Shown here: piece after piece, positions 9,349-17,363 of the stretch | Position numbering within the stretch: position 1 is the first letter of the stretch | Layout of the letters: every line of letters begins with the position of its first letter | Assembly (NCBI GenBank): GCA_910585455.1 | Contig: CAJUEL010000006.1 | Coordinates: 62,001 to 126,000 of the forward strand | From: an uncultured Eisenbergiella sp. | GTDB lineage: Bacteria; Bacillota; Clostridia; Lachnospirales; Lachnospiraceae | Reading direction: 5' to 3' | Length of the DNA: 64,000 nt | Notes under the pieces: model-generated | Seen by the model: only the letters and a program-made list of their open reading frames with translations | Databases searched by the model: none | Told to the model about the DNA's origin: nothing | Made by a program: the position numbers and the translations under genes

Positions 9349-10715
9349 TGGCCGCTATGAAAAGGAATATACTGATTATATATACGGATCAGCTCGCCCG
9401 GAATGTGCTGGGCTGCTATGGCGGGATGGAGGTGGAAACGCCGTGCATTGACGCCATCGCCCGGGACGGGCTGCTGATGGAACATTTTTATACGCCCAGC
9501 GCCGTCTGCACGCCCTCCCGGGGATGCTTTATGACCGGAAAATACCCGCACGCAAACGGGGCGTACAGAAACGGTGTGCCGGTGGGAATGACTGAGCACG
9601 GCTTTGCGGAGGCCTTTCGTATGGCGGGATACCATACGGGGTATGTGGGAAAATGGCATCTGGCGGACCATAAGGAACGGGGGGACCTGCTTGGCAGCTA
9701 CAATCCGCTGGGGTTTGCAGAATGGAAATACAAGGTGGAATTTGGACACTGCAAATCGGTTTTGCAGGACGGGGAAGAAGCCATATCCACAGAGCGCAGC
9801 GTGGGGGATGCCCAGACCTACACGACAGACTGGCTGGCGGATGAGACGGTCCGGTTCCTGGAGGGCAGAAAGGAAGAGGCGGAGCCCTTTCTTTTCATGG
9901 TCAGCATGCCGGATCCGCATCAGCCCTTTGAGGTCAGGAAGCCCTATGATACCATGTTTGATCCGCTTTCGGTCAGCATTCCGGAGAGCTTTTATGAGGA
10001 GAGCCTGCCGGACTGGGCGGAATACGATACCTGGGGCAGACAGCATTATTTCCCGGCAGGGCTGTTTGAGCGGGAGGGGCATTTGCGGAGGCTTAAGGCC
10101 CAGTATCTCGGCGCGGTCAAATGCATCGACGATAATGTGGGTAAAATCACGGAATGCTTAAAACGCACCGGGCTTTGGGAAAATACGATCGTGGTGTTTA
10201 CGACGGATCATGGCGAATATATGGGCGAGCATGGTCTGATGGAAAAAAACAATCTGTATGAAAGCGTCTATCACATTCCGCTGGTGATGTCGCTGCCGGG
10301 ATATGGCGTGGAGAAAAAGCGGTGCGGTACATGGATGAACGTGGTGGATTTCGGCGCAACGCTGGCGGGCTTTGCCGGGATCGCCTACCCCTTTTTTGTG
10401 CACGGAAGGGATCTTTCCAGGGAGCTTATGCAAAACGGGGAGACAGAAAAGGAGCTTTATATCCATCCGGGAGATGTGCCCAGGGCGGGCATTCTGACGC
10501 CGGAGTATGAGCTCGCCTATGTGGGGCGCGGCAATACAGGGCAGATGTTTTGCGACCACATTTTATTCGATTTAAAAAAGGATCCGCTGCAGCTGCACAA
10601 TGTGTTTGGAACAGCGGAATATGCGGCGGCACAGGCAGCGCTGACGGAGAAAATCCGCTGCCATCACAGAAAGCTTGGGACGCCGAAGCAGTTTTTGCCA
10701 CAGGAGGTATGGTGA
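9348..10715 (+). CDS. Type I sulfatase, cysteine type (first copy)
   Basis: A 455-residue arylsulfatase-fold enzyme of the alkaline phosphatase superfamily. The N-terminus NILIIYTDQ supplies the first metal-binding Asp. SAVCTPSRGCFMTG contains the C-x-P-S-R signature, with Cys54 expected to be converted to formylglycine. The later motif TTDHGEYMGEHG is the second metal site. There is no signal peptide, so it is probably cytoplasmic and acts on imported sulfated sugars. The start uses the TGATG overlap with the permease stop; ATG at 9357 is an alternative. No anaerobic sulfatase-maturating radical SAM enzyme is in this window, so maturation must be supplied elsewhere. Confidence 0.93.
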   Translation: MAAMKRNILIIYTDQLARNVLGCYGGMEVETPCIDAIARDGLLMEHFYTPSAVCTPSRGCFMTGKYPHANGAYRNGVPVGMTEHGFAEAFRMAGYHTGYVGKWHLADHKERGDLLGSYNPLGFAEWKYKVEFGHCKSVLQDGEEAISTERSVGDAQTYTTDWLADETVRFLEGRKEEAEPFLFMVSMPDPHQPFEVRKPYDTMFDPLSVSIPESFYEESLPDWAEYDTWGRQHYFPAGLFEREGHLRRLKAQYLGAVKCIDDNVGKITECLKRTGLWENTIVVFTTDHGEYMGEHGLMEKNNLYESVYHIPLVMSLPGYGVEKKRCGTWMNVVDFGATLAGFAGIAYPFFVHGRDLSRELMQNGETEKELYIHPGDVPRAGILTPEYELAYVGRGNTGQMFCDHILFDLKKDPLQLHNVFGTAEYAAAQAALTEKIRCHHRKLGTPKQFLPQEVW

Positions 10716-12169
10716 TGGAAAAACGACCGAACATTTTATTTTTGCTGTCGGACGATCAGGGGGCGTGGGCGATGGGATGCGCCCAAAATACGGACGTGCA
10801 GACGCCGAATCTGGACAGGCTGGCGGCACAGGGAGTGAGGTTTGACAATTTTTTCTGTGCCTCTCCGGTGTGCTCCCCGGCGCGGGCGTCCATCCTGACG
10901 GGAACGATTCCCTCCTGTCACGGCATTCTGGACTGGCTGTCCGGGGGCAATCTGCCGGCGGGCATTCCTGGAATGGAGGATATGTTTGGCTATCAGCATG
11001 AAACGAAGCCGATCCGCTATACGTCCCATCTGACCGCCTACACCGACCTGCTGTGCGAAGCGGGCTATACCTGTGCGCTCAGCGGGAAATGGCATATGGG
11101 AGACAGCCTGCATCCGCAGCACGGCTTTTCCGGCTGGTACACGCTGGGCAGAGGCGGCTGTGATTATTACCATGCGGATGTGGTAGAGAATGGGAAAATT
11201 CATTTCCCGGAAGGCTATGTGACGGATCTGATCGGTGAAAATGCGCTGCAGAATCTGGAGGAGCTGGCTGTAGGTGAAGCGCCCTTTTATCTGAGCGTGC
11301 ATTTCACCGCGCCCCACAGTCCCTGGGAGGAAAAGGATCACCCGAAGGAAATGCTGGATCTGTACCGGGATTGCAGCTTTACGGCAACGCCCGATCTGCC
11401 CCTGCATCCGGATCAGGTAAAAACCTGTCCCTATGGAACCGGGGAGAGAAGAAAGGAGCTGCTGCGGGGGTATTATGCCGCCATATCGGCGATGGACAGA
11501 CAGATCGGCAGGCTCCTTGACCGCCTGGAAAAGCTGGGAATTGAGGAGGATACGCTGATCATTTTCACATCGGACAACGGCATGAATCTGGGGCATCACG
11601 GCATCTGGGGGAAGGGAAACGCCACATTTCCCCAGAACATGTTCGACACCTCGGTGAAGGTGCCTTTTATCGCGTCCTGGAAGGGCAGGCTGCCGCAGGG
11701 AAAGGTTTGCAGCGGGCTGTTTTCCCATTATGATATTTTTCCGACCCTCATGGAGCTTCTGGGGCTGGAGGGCAGCGTGATACAGAAGCTGCCGGGAAAA
11801 AGCTTTGCTCCCTGGCTTGCAGAGCCGGAGGCAGAGGCGGACAGAAGCATTGTTATTCTGGATGAGTATGGACCGGTGCGGATGATACGGGACCGGGAGT
11901 GGAAGCTGGTGGTGCGTTATCCCTATGGTCCGGGGGAGCTTTACTGTCTGCGCAGGGACCCGGAGGAGGAAGAAAACTTATATGAAAATCCGGCGTACGC
12001 AGAGCGGATTTTGCAGATGAAAAAGAGATTGGAGAGTTGGTTTTTGACTTATGCTGATCCTGACCGGGACGGCGTCAGACAGCCCGTTGCGGGAACGGGG
12101 CAGTTTGGCGCAGTTGGAAGGGAGGCGGATATGCTGTCATGCTTTGGAGAAATTCCGGAAAAGTTATAA
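10715..12169 (+). CDS. Type I sulfatase, cysteine type (second copy)
   Basis: A 484-residue sulfatase. RPNILFLLSDDQGAW holds the first metal ligands, ASPVCSPARASILTG has the C-x-P-A-R signature with Cys53 as the presumed formylglycine precursor, and TSDNGMNLGHHG is the second metal-binding stretch. AGGAGG at 10702-10707 is 7 nt before the ATG at 10715, which overlaps the previous stop by one base. An upstream in-frame extension to 10550 lies wholly inside the first sulfatase gene and is not credible. The two sulfatases are related but clearly divergent, so they may remove different sulfate groups from the same imported glycan. No secretion signal. Confidence 0.93.
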   Translation: MEKRPNILFLLSDDQGAWAMGCAQNTDVQTPNLDRLAAQGVRFDNFFCASPVCSPARASILTGTIPSCHGILDWLSGGNLPAGIPGMEDMFGYQHETKPIRYTSHLTAYTDLLCEAGYTCALSGKWHMGDSLHPQHGFSGWYTLGRGGCDYYHADVVENGKIHFPEGYVTDLIGENALQNLEELAVGEAPFYLSVHFTAPHSPWEEKDHPKEMLDLYRDCSFTATPDLPLHPDQVKTCPYGTGERRKELLRGYYAAISAMDRQIGRLLDRLEKLGIEEDTLIIFTSDNGMNLGHHGIWGKGNATFPQNMFDTSVKVPFIASWKGRLPQGKVCSGLFSHYDIFPTLMELLGLEGSVIQKLPGKSFAPWLAEPEAEADRSIVILDEYGPVRMIRDREWKLVVRYPYGPGELYCLRRDPEEEENLYENPAYAERILQMKKRLESWFLTYADPDRDGVRQPVAGTGQFGAVGREADMLSCFGEIPEKL

Positions 12170-12178
12170 AAATGAGGC

Positions 12179-12209
12179 TTGACTTTGACACCGTGTCGCA
12201 GTTTAAGAT
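12179..12209 (+). promoter_or_regulatory. MerR-type promoter with 19-bp spacer and internal dyad
   Basis: TTGACT (12179-12184) and TAAGAT (12204-12209) are separated by 19 bp, and the spacer contains the dyad GACAC-C-GTGTC (12187-12197). An overlong 19-bp spacer carrying a dyad is the hallmark of promoters that MerR-family proteins activate by DNA twisting. It lies directly before the MerR-family gene, so autoregulation is likely. The -10 match is moderate. Confidence 0.6.
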
Positions 12210-12231
12210 GGAGACAGGAGGAAATGGGCAA

Positions 12232-13212
12232 ATGGATATGTTGACGATAAGCGAGGTGTCAAAGCAGAATCAGATTTCCACAAGAATGCTGCGCTATTAT
12301 GAAAAGGCGGGGCTGATCAAAAGCGCGCGCGTCCCTGGCTATTCCTACCGCGTCTATGACGAAGTTGCAGTCAGAAGGCTGCGGCAGATCATGGTGCTGC
12401 GGAAGCTGCGGATTCCGGTAAAACAGATTGCGGTCATTTTGCAGGATGAGACACAGCGGCGGACATTGGATATTTTACAGGAAAATCTGGCACAGCTGGA
12501 AGAGGAAATTCTGGCGATGGCAACCCTGCGTTCCGTTTTAAAAGCATTGGTTTCCAGACTGGAAAACAATATCCGGGAAAGGGTAAATCTGGAGATTCTG
12601 GAAGATGGGGAGCTGATGGAAATGATTCATATGCTGAAACCTCCGAAAACGACATTAAAGGAGGAACATTCCATGAGTGAGTTGATGAAGGCGGGAGAGG
12701 TGCTGGAAGCAAAGATGGATATCCGCATTGTATATCTGCCTCCGGCGACGGTGGCATCCTATTGCTGCGTCAGGGAAAATCCGGAGGACGAGGCCGGCGC
12801 ACAGATCTATGCCTTTATCCGGGAGAACAATCTGCCTGTGCAAAAGCCGGATTTTCGACTGTATGGTTTTAACAATCCTTCCCCGGGACCGGGACAGACC
12901 GTTTACGGTTATGAATTCTGGGCGACGATTCCGGAGGATATGGAGGTGAAGGCGCCTTTTGTCAAAAGGCATTTCGCGGGAGGTCTTTATGCTGCCCACT
13001 GCATCAAAATGGGAGATTTTCACGAGTGGGCGACCTTTACGGAGGCGATGATGAAGGCAGAGGAGTATGAACCCGACTGGCGGGAGCCGGAGGGGATGGG
13101 CGGCTGCCTGGAAGAAGAGCTCAACATCTATAACAACATTCAGGACCCTGTCCGCCAGGGGGCAGATCAGCTGGATTTGCTCATACCGATCAGGAAACGC
13201 AGCGATGTGTGA
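12232..13212 (+). CDS. MerR family regulator with GyrI-like effector domain (BmrR-like)
   Basis: A 326-residue protein. The N-terminal winged helix-turn-helix (LTISEVSKQNQISTRMLRYYEKAGLI) is followed by a long helix (about residues 75-115) and a C-terminal domain of about 160 residues resembling the GyrI/BmrR small-molecule-binding fold (IRIVYLPPATVASYCCVREN, FVKRHFAGGLYAAHC). Such proteins bind cationic drugs or other hydrophobic ligands. I chose the ATG at 12232 because AGGAGG lies 10 nt upstream; the longer frame from 12139 starts inside the sulfatase gene. No efflux gene adjoins it in the same direction, so its targets are unclear apart from its own promoter. Confidence 0.9.
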   Translation: MDMLTISEVSKQNQISTRMLRYYEKAGLIKSARVPGYSYRVYDEVAVRRLRQIMVLRKLRIPVKQIAVILQDETQRRTLDILQENLAQLEEEILAMATLRSVLKALVSRLENNIRERVNLEILEDGELMEMIHMLKPPKTTLKEEHSMSELMKAGEVLEAKMDIRIVYLPPATVASYCCVRENPEDEAGAQIYAFIRENNLPVQKPDFRLYGFNNPSPGPGQTVYGYEFWATIPEDMEVKAPFVKRHFAGGLYAAHCIKMGDFHEWATFTEAMMKAEEYEPDWREPEGMGGCLEEELNIYNNIQDPVRQGADQLDLLIPIRKRSDV

Positions 13213-13247
13213 AGGGGTATGAAGAAAGAACGGATGGAGCGGAAGGA

Positions 13248-13285
13248 AAGCGGGGCGGCGAACAGACGGGTTTGCCGTCCCGCTT
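13248..13285. terminator. GC-rich hairpin between convergent genes
   Basis: Arms AAGCGGGGCGGC (13248-13259) and GCCGTCCCGCTT (13274-13285) pair over 12 bp with one wobble. The hairpin stands between the convergent MerR-like and Rpn-like genes and could stop transcription from both sides, although neither side has a long T tract. Confidence 0.6.
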
Positions 13286-13311
13286 GCTTATAACAGGAAT
13301 TTGTGAGCTTT

Positions 13312-14289
13312 TTATGCGAAAGCTATCTCCATAACCTCTGTATCAAAAATTTCCTGTGCTTCCTCCAACGATACGTTTAATCCGCATTTTAAAACCTGCA
13401 CCGCCATCTCTTTATTTTTCGTTTCTGCATAAAATCTTTTGGCTGTTTCTAAAGTATTATTTCTCTCAAGCTCGTCTAAAAATTCACTCATACTAATCAC
13501 CTCGCCCTTCATCTCTTTTTTGATGACTTCATTTCTGATTTTCCGGTAACGTTCGTCTTTTGTATAGGAATAAATCATATCCAATGCATCCACTGGGTAC
13601 TTTAACCTTCTAAAGTCATGCTTCCTATCGATTTTGCCCTCAGAAAGCACTGTTACCACATCTCTGAAATCACTGGTAAATCTGCGCCTGGTGGTCTCAT
13701 CCAGATACAATACATCGAATATTTTCACCTGGTAATCCTGCATAAGGGCTGTAATCTCTGGATGTCCACCAGATATAAGTTCTTTCAGAGATCTGGCTTT
13801 GCTCCACCTTGTCCGGGAAAAATTTAAAATAATTGTCACTACCGGCACAAGTTTAAAATCTCCAAGCCTCTCAATATCTTTCTGTGTTTGTTTTATCATT
13901 TCCTCGTTTTGTAGTTCTTTTGCTCTTTTTAAGAAATGATATAATTCCTTTTTCTTGTTATTGTACTCGTCAAGCTGATGCTTATATACGGTATAATCGT
14001 AGCCCATTACCCGGACGGGGATGGTCGGGTCAACCGTCGTTTGGTTGCCAATTCCAAACTCGGCTATCGCAAAATAATTTGCATCGTCCCCCACTCCATA
14101 CTCCTTTAACAGGTCACGCTCCATAGAACGGAGATTGCCGTCAAAATCCTCATACGCCGATTCGGGTCGTATATCTTTTAGTTTGTTCTCGTCAATGTAA
14201 TGCTGCTCAAACAACAATCCATTAATGATATCAGAAAAAACATCGTTATGCTGAAGCATTACCTTTGATGATATGTCCTGCATTGCCAA
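13312..14289 (-). CDS. Rpn/PD-(D/E)XK nuclease family transposase-like protein
   Basis: A 325-residue protein of the Rpn-like family that is abundant and scattered in Lachnospiraceae genomes. The recognisable block is NYFAIAEFGIGNQTTVDPTIPVRVMGYD, where most relatives I know read ENQ; here the position before NQ is Gly, so a catalytic acid may be missing. A long charged coiled region follows (about residues 110-150), and the C-terminus is acidic. The best start is TTG at 14289, preceded by GGGAGGTG; ATG at 14283 is an alternative. It is a lone gene, convergent with the MerR gene. Family members are linked to DNA cleavage and recombination; the function here is unknown. Confidence 0.8.
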   Translation of the reverse strand: MAMQDISSKVMLQHNDVFSDIINGLLFEQHYIDENKLKDIRPESAYEDFDGNLRSMERDLLKEYGVGDDANYFAIAEFGIGNQTTVDPTIPVRVMGYDYTVYKHQLDEYNNKKKELYHFLKRAKELQNEEMIKQTQKDIERLGDFKLVPVVTIILNFSRTRWSKARSLKELISGGHPEITALMQDYQVKIFDVLYLDETTRRRFTSDFRDVVTVLSEGKIDRKHDFRRLKYPVDALDMIYSYTKDERYRKIRNEVIKKEMKGEVISMSEFLDELERNNTLETAKRFYAETKNKEMAVQVLKCGLNVSLEEAQEIFDTEVMEIAFA

Positions 14290-14377
14290 GTGGCATCACC
14301 TCCCGGTCACTATTAAAAACATTATACCGGGGATCCCCCTCTTTTTCAATCAAAATTCAGGAAAATAAAAGAAGTGC

Positions 14378-14406
14378 TTGCCTAAACGGAAGGACTGTGC
14401 TAGAAT
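14378..14406 (+). promoter_or_regulatory. Sigma-A-type promoter of the threonine/aspartate-family operon
   Basis: TTGCCT (14378-14383), a 17-bp spacer and TAGAAT (14401-14406) lie 56 bp before the ACT-domain gene that opens the operon. No T-box or riboswitch fold was seen in the short leader. Confidence 0.7.
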
Positions 14407-14461
14407 ATCTTCCGATGGCGTACAGGTGTATGCGTGAAGAGTACAGAAAGGAAAGAAAAGC

Positions 14462-14905
14462 ATGGCAGAGTCTGACAAATATTTTGTGGTGACACAAAAA
14501 GCCATTCCGGAAGTGCTGCTAAAGGTGGTGGAAGCCAAGCGCCTTATGGATTCCGGAAGGTGTGAAACCGTGCAGGACGCCGCCGGACAGGTTGGAATCA
14601 GCAGGAGTTCCTTCTATAAATATAAGGATGATATATTCCCGTTTCATGACAGCACCAAAGGCAGAACGATCACGTTGTCGCTGCAGATCGACGACAGACC
14701 GGGTCTGTTATCGGATGTGTTAAAGAGCATTGCGAAGTTCGGTGCGAACGTTCTGACGATCCACCAGAGCATCCCCGTAAGCGGTGTGGCGGCTGTGAGC
14801 GTGAGCGTGCAGGCGCTGGAAACGACAGGGGATATTTCGGACATGGTTGTGGAAATGGGGCATAAAGAGGGCGTGCGCGGGGTAAAAATACTGGCAAAGG
14901 AATAG
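14462..14905 (+). CDS. ACT domain protein, PheB/UPF0735 family
   Basis: A 147-residue protein. The N-terminal half has a helix-turn-helix-like stretch (ETVQDAAGQVGISRSSFYKYKDDIF), and the C-terminal 70 residues form an ACT amino-acid-binding domain (TITLSLQIDDRPGLLSDVLKSIAKFGANVLTIHQ). It opens an operon with homoserine dehydrogenase 15 bp downstream. Relatives sit beside hom or pheA in many Firmicutes. It probably senses threonine or another amino acid and modulates the pathway, either as a detached regulatory subunit or as a DNA-binding regulator; which is not known. Confidence 0.88.
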   Translation: MAESDKYFVVTQKAIPEVLLKVVEAKRLMDSGRCETVQDAAGQVGISRSSFYKYKDDIFPFHDSTKGRTITLSLQIDDRPGLLSDVLKSIAKFGANVLTIHQSIPVSGVAAVSVSVQALETTGDISDMVVEMGHKEGVRGVKILAKE

Positions 14906-14920
14906 CGGGAGGAAAAGCGA

Positions 14921-16129
14921 ATGGCTAAGGTAGCGGTTTTAGGATACGGAACGGTTGGGAGCGGCGTAGTGGAAGTGCTGGAAAATAACAGCGCCCTGAT
15001 TGCAAAGCGGGCGGGAGAAGCGCTTTGTGTAAAATATATACTGGATCTGCGGGATTTCCCGGGGGATCCTTACGCGGACAGGGTGGTGCATGATATTTCC
15101 GTCATTTTGGAGGACCCCGAGGTTTCCGTCGTATGCGAGACGATGGGCGGAAACGAGCCTGCGTTCACCTTTACCAAAAAGGCGTTGCAGGCGGGAAAAA
15201 GCGTTTGTACCTCCAACAAGGAGCTGGTGGCAAACCACGGCGCGGAATTGATCGCGCTGGCGCGGGAGCATGACTGCAATTATCTGTTTGAGGCGAGCGT
15301 GGGCGGCGGCATTCCGGTCATCCGTCCGCTGTGCAATGCGCTGACGGCGGAATCGGTCGAGGAAATTTCGGGCATTTTAAACGGAACGACGAATTATATT
15401 TTAACGAAGATGGAAAAAGAGGGCATGGATTTTGCGGATGCCTTAAAGCAGGCGCAGGATGCCGGCTATGCGGAGAAAAACCCCGAAGCGGATGTGGAAG
15501 GCTACGATGCCTGCCGGAAAATCGCGATCCTGGCAAGCCTCATGACCGGAAAAAATGTGGATTATCAGGAGATTTATACGGAAGGAATTTCCCGGATTGC
15601 GCCCTGTGATTTTGCCTATGCCCGCAGGCTGGGCAAAAGGATTAAGCTTCTGGCAACCTGCCGGGCGGATGCAGAGGGCTGCAGGGCGTCGGTCGCACCC
15701 TTCCTTGTGGGGGAGGAAAGCCCGCTGGCCGGCGTAAACGATGTGTTTAACGCGGTGTTCGTGCGCGGCAACATGGTGGGAGAGCTCATGCTGTACGGCA
15801 AGGGAGCGGGAAAGCTTCCCACGGCGAGCGCGGTGGTCGCCGATGTGGTGGACTGTGCGAAGCATGCAGGAAAGCATATTATATGTTTATGGGAGAATGA
15901 GAAAATTCAGCTGGCGGATTTTGATCAGTCCCGGAGCCGCTTTTTAGTCCGGGTGAAAAAATCCGGGGAAGCGCAGGCAAAGGAGCTGTTTGGCGATTTT
16001 GAAAAGCTCACGCTGGAGGAGGCTTTGGAGGAATTCGCGTTTGTGACAGAGAAGATGAGCGAGGCAGAGGCCAGACAGAAATTTGAAAGTCTGCCGGAAT
16101 TTGTTTCGCGCATCCGGATCAGGGATTGA
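14921..16129 (+). CDS. hom: Homoserine dehydrogenase
   Basis: A 402-residue NAD(P)H-dependent enzyme that reduces aspartate semialdehyde to homoserine for threonine and methionine synthesis. The Rossmann motif VLGYGTVGSGVVEVL is at the N-terminus, followed by the conserved core (TSNKELVANHG, ASVGGGIPVIRPL, GILNGTTNYILTKM). It is somewhat shorter than typical 430-residue forms, and the C-terminal ACT region looks reduced, which may fit with the separate ACT protein encoded just upstream. GGGAGGAAAAG precedes the ATG. It is the second gene of the operon, 12 bp before the ApgM-like gene. Confidence 0.96.
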   Translation: MAKVAVLGYGTVGSGVVEVLENNSALIAKRAGEALCVKYILDLRDFPGDPYADRVVHDISVILEDPEVSVVCETMGGNEPAFTFTKKALQAGKSVCTSNKELVANHGAELIALAREHDCNYLFEASVGGGIPVIRPLCNALTAESVEEISGILNGTTNYILTKMEKEGMDFADALKQAQDAGYAEKNPEADVEGYDACRKIAILASLMTGKNVDYQEIYTEGISRIAPCDFAYARRLGKRIKLLATCRADAEGCRASVAPFLVGEESPLAGVNDVFNAVFVRGNMVGELMLYGKGAGKLPTASAVVADVVDCAKHAGKHIICLWENEKIQLADFDQSRSRFLVRVKKSGEAQAKELFGDFEKLTLEEALEEFAFVTEKMSEAEARQKFESLPEFVSRIRIRD

Positions 16130-16141
16130 GGGAGTATAATC

Positions 16142-17347
16142 ATGAAATATGTGGTAGTTTTGGGGGACGGTATGGCGGATGAGCCGCTGCATGAGCTGGG
16201 AGACCGGACGCCCCTTTCCTATGCGGATACGCCGGCGCTGGACCGTCTGGCGAGAAAATCGGAGATAGGCATGGTAAAAACGGTGCCGGAGGGTATGGCC
16301 CCCGGCTCCGACACGGCGAATCTTTCCGTGCTGGGCTACGATCCGAAGCGCTATTACTCCGGACGCTCTCCTCTGGAGGCGTTGTCCATCGGTGTGCCCA
16401 TGAAGGAGACGGATGTGGCGTTTCGGTGTAATCTGGTGACGATTTCGGAGGATGATGTGCCTTTTTCCCAAAAAATTATCATTGATCACAGTTCCGGTGA
16501 AATTTCCACGCAGGATGCCGCCGTTTTACTGGATGCCGTGAAAGAAAAGCTGGAACAGGGACCCTGGCATTTCTATGCGGGCACCAGCTACCGGCACTGT
16601 CTGATTGAGGAAAACGGGAAGGTGCGGGAGCTGACGGCGCCCCATGATGTGTTGGGGCAGGTGATCGGCGCATATCTGCCCGGGGACGATGTGCTGCGCG
16701 GCATGATGGAAAAAAGCTATGAGATTTTAAAGGATCATCCGTTGAATCTGGAGCGGAAAAAGAAGGGGCTGCATCCCGCAAACTGCTGCTGGTTCTGGGG
16801 AGCGGGGACGAAGCCTGCGTTGGACGCCTTTTTTGACAAATACCAGAAAAAAGGAATGATGATCTCTGCCGTGGACCTGCTAAAGGGCATCGCGGTGGGA
16901 GCGGGCATGGACGTAGCGTACGTGGAAGGCGCAAACGGCGGTCTGGACACCAATTATGCCGGGAAGATGCAGGCGGCCTATGACGCGCTGGCAGCAGGCG
17001 GCTACGATTTTGCTTATATTCATGTGGAAGCCCCGGATGAAATGGGCCATCAGGGCAGCGTGGAAAAGAAGATCAGGGCGATTCAAAATCTGGATCATTA
17101 CATCATCGGGCCTCTTTGCGAAAAGCTAAAGGCAGCGCATGTGGATTTTCGCATGCTGGTCATGCCCGACCACCCGACGCCGATCAGGCTGCGCACACAT
17201 ACGGCAACGGAAGTGCCCTATCTTTTGTATGACAGCACGAAGGAAGAGAATCACGATTGGCGGTATAATGAGGCGGAAGCGATTTTAAGCGGCAATTATA
17301 CGGCATGCGGCTATGAAATGATGAAACGTTTGTTAGAGTATCGATAG
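16142..17347 (+). CDS. ApgM-like cofactor-independent phosphoglycerate mutase, candidate homoserine kinase
   Basis: A 401-residue protein of the alkaline phosphatase superfamily (COG3635, archaeal-type phosphoglycerate mutase). Visible motifs are YVVVLGDGMAD at the N-terminus, PGSDTANLSVLGYDP with the probable active-site Ser, and HVEAPDEMGHQG and MPDHPTPI for the metal sites. Its position between homoserine dehydrogenase and aspartate kinase, with no thrB in the window, suggests it makes phosphohomoserine; such proteins have been proposed to replace ThrB in organisms lacking it. A glycolytic mutase role remains possible. Spacing is 12 bp on the left and 16 bp on the right. Confidence 0.9.
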   Translation: MKYVVVLGDGMADEPLHELGDRTPLSYADTPALDRLARKSEIGMVKTVPEGMAPGSDTANLSVLGYDPKRYYSGRSPLEALSIGVPMKETDVAFRCNLVTISEDDVPFSQKIIIDHSSGEISTQDAAVLLDAVKEKLEQGPWHFYAGTSYRHCLIEENGKVRELTAPHDVLGQVIGAYLPGDDVLRGMMEKSYEILKDHPLNLERKKKGLHPANCCWFWGAGTKPALDAFFDKYQKKGMMISAVDLLKGIAVGAGMDVAYVEGANGGLDTNYAGKMQAAYDALAAGGYDFAYIHVEAPDEMGHQGSVEKKIRAIQNLDHYIIGPLCEKLKAAHVDFRMLVMPDHPTPIRLRTHTATEVPYLLYDSTKEENHDWRYNEAEAILSGNYTACGYEMMKRLLEYR

Positions 17348-17363
17348 ACAGGAGAGGGGATTT

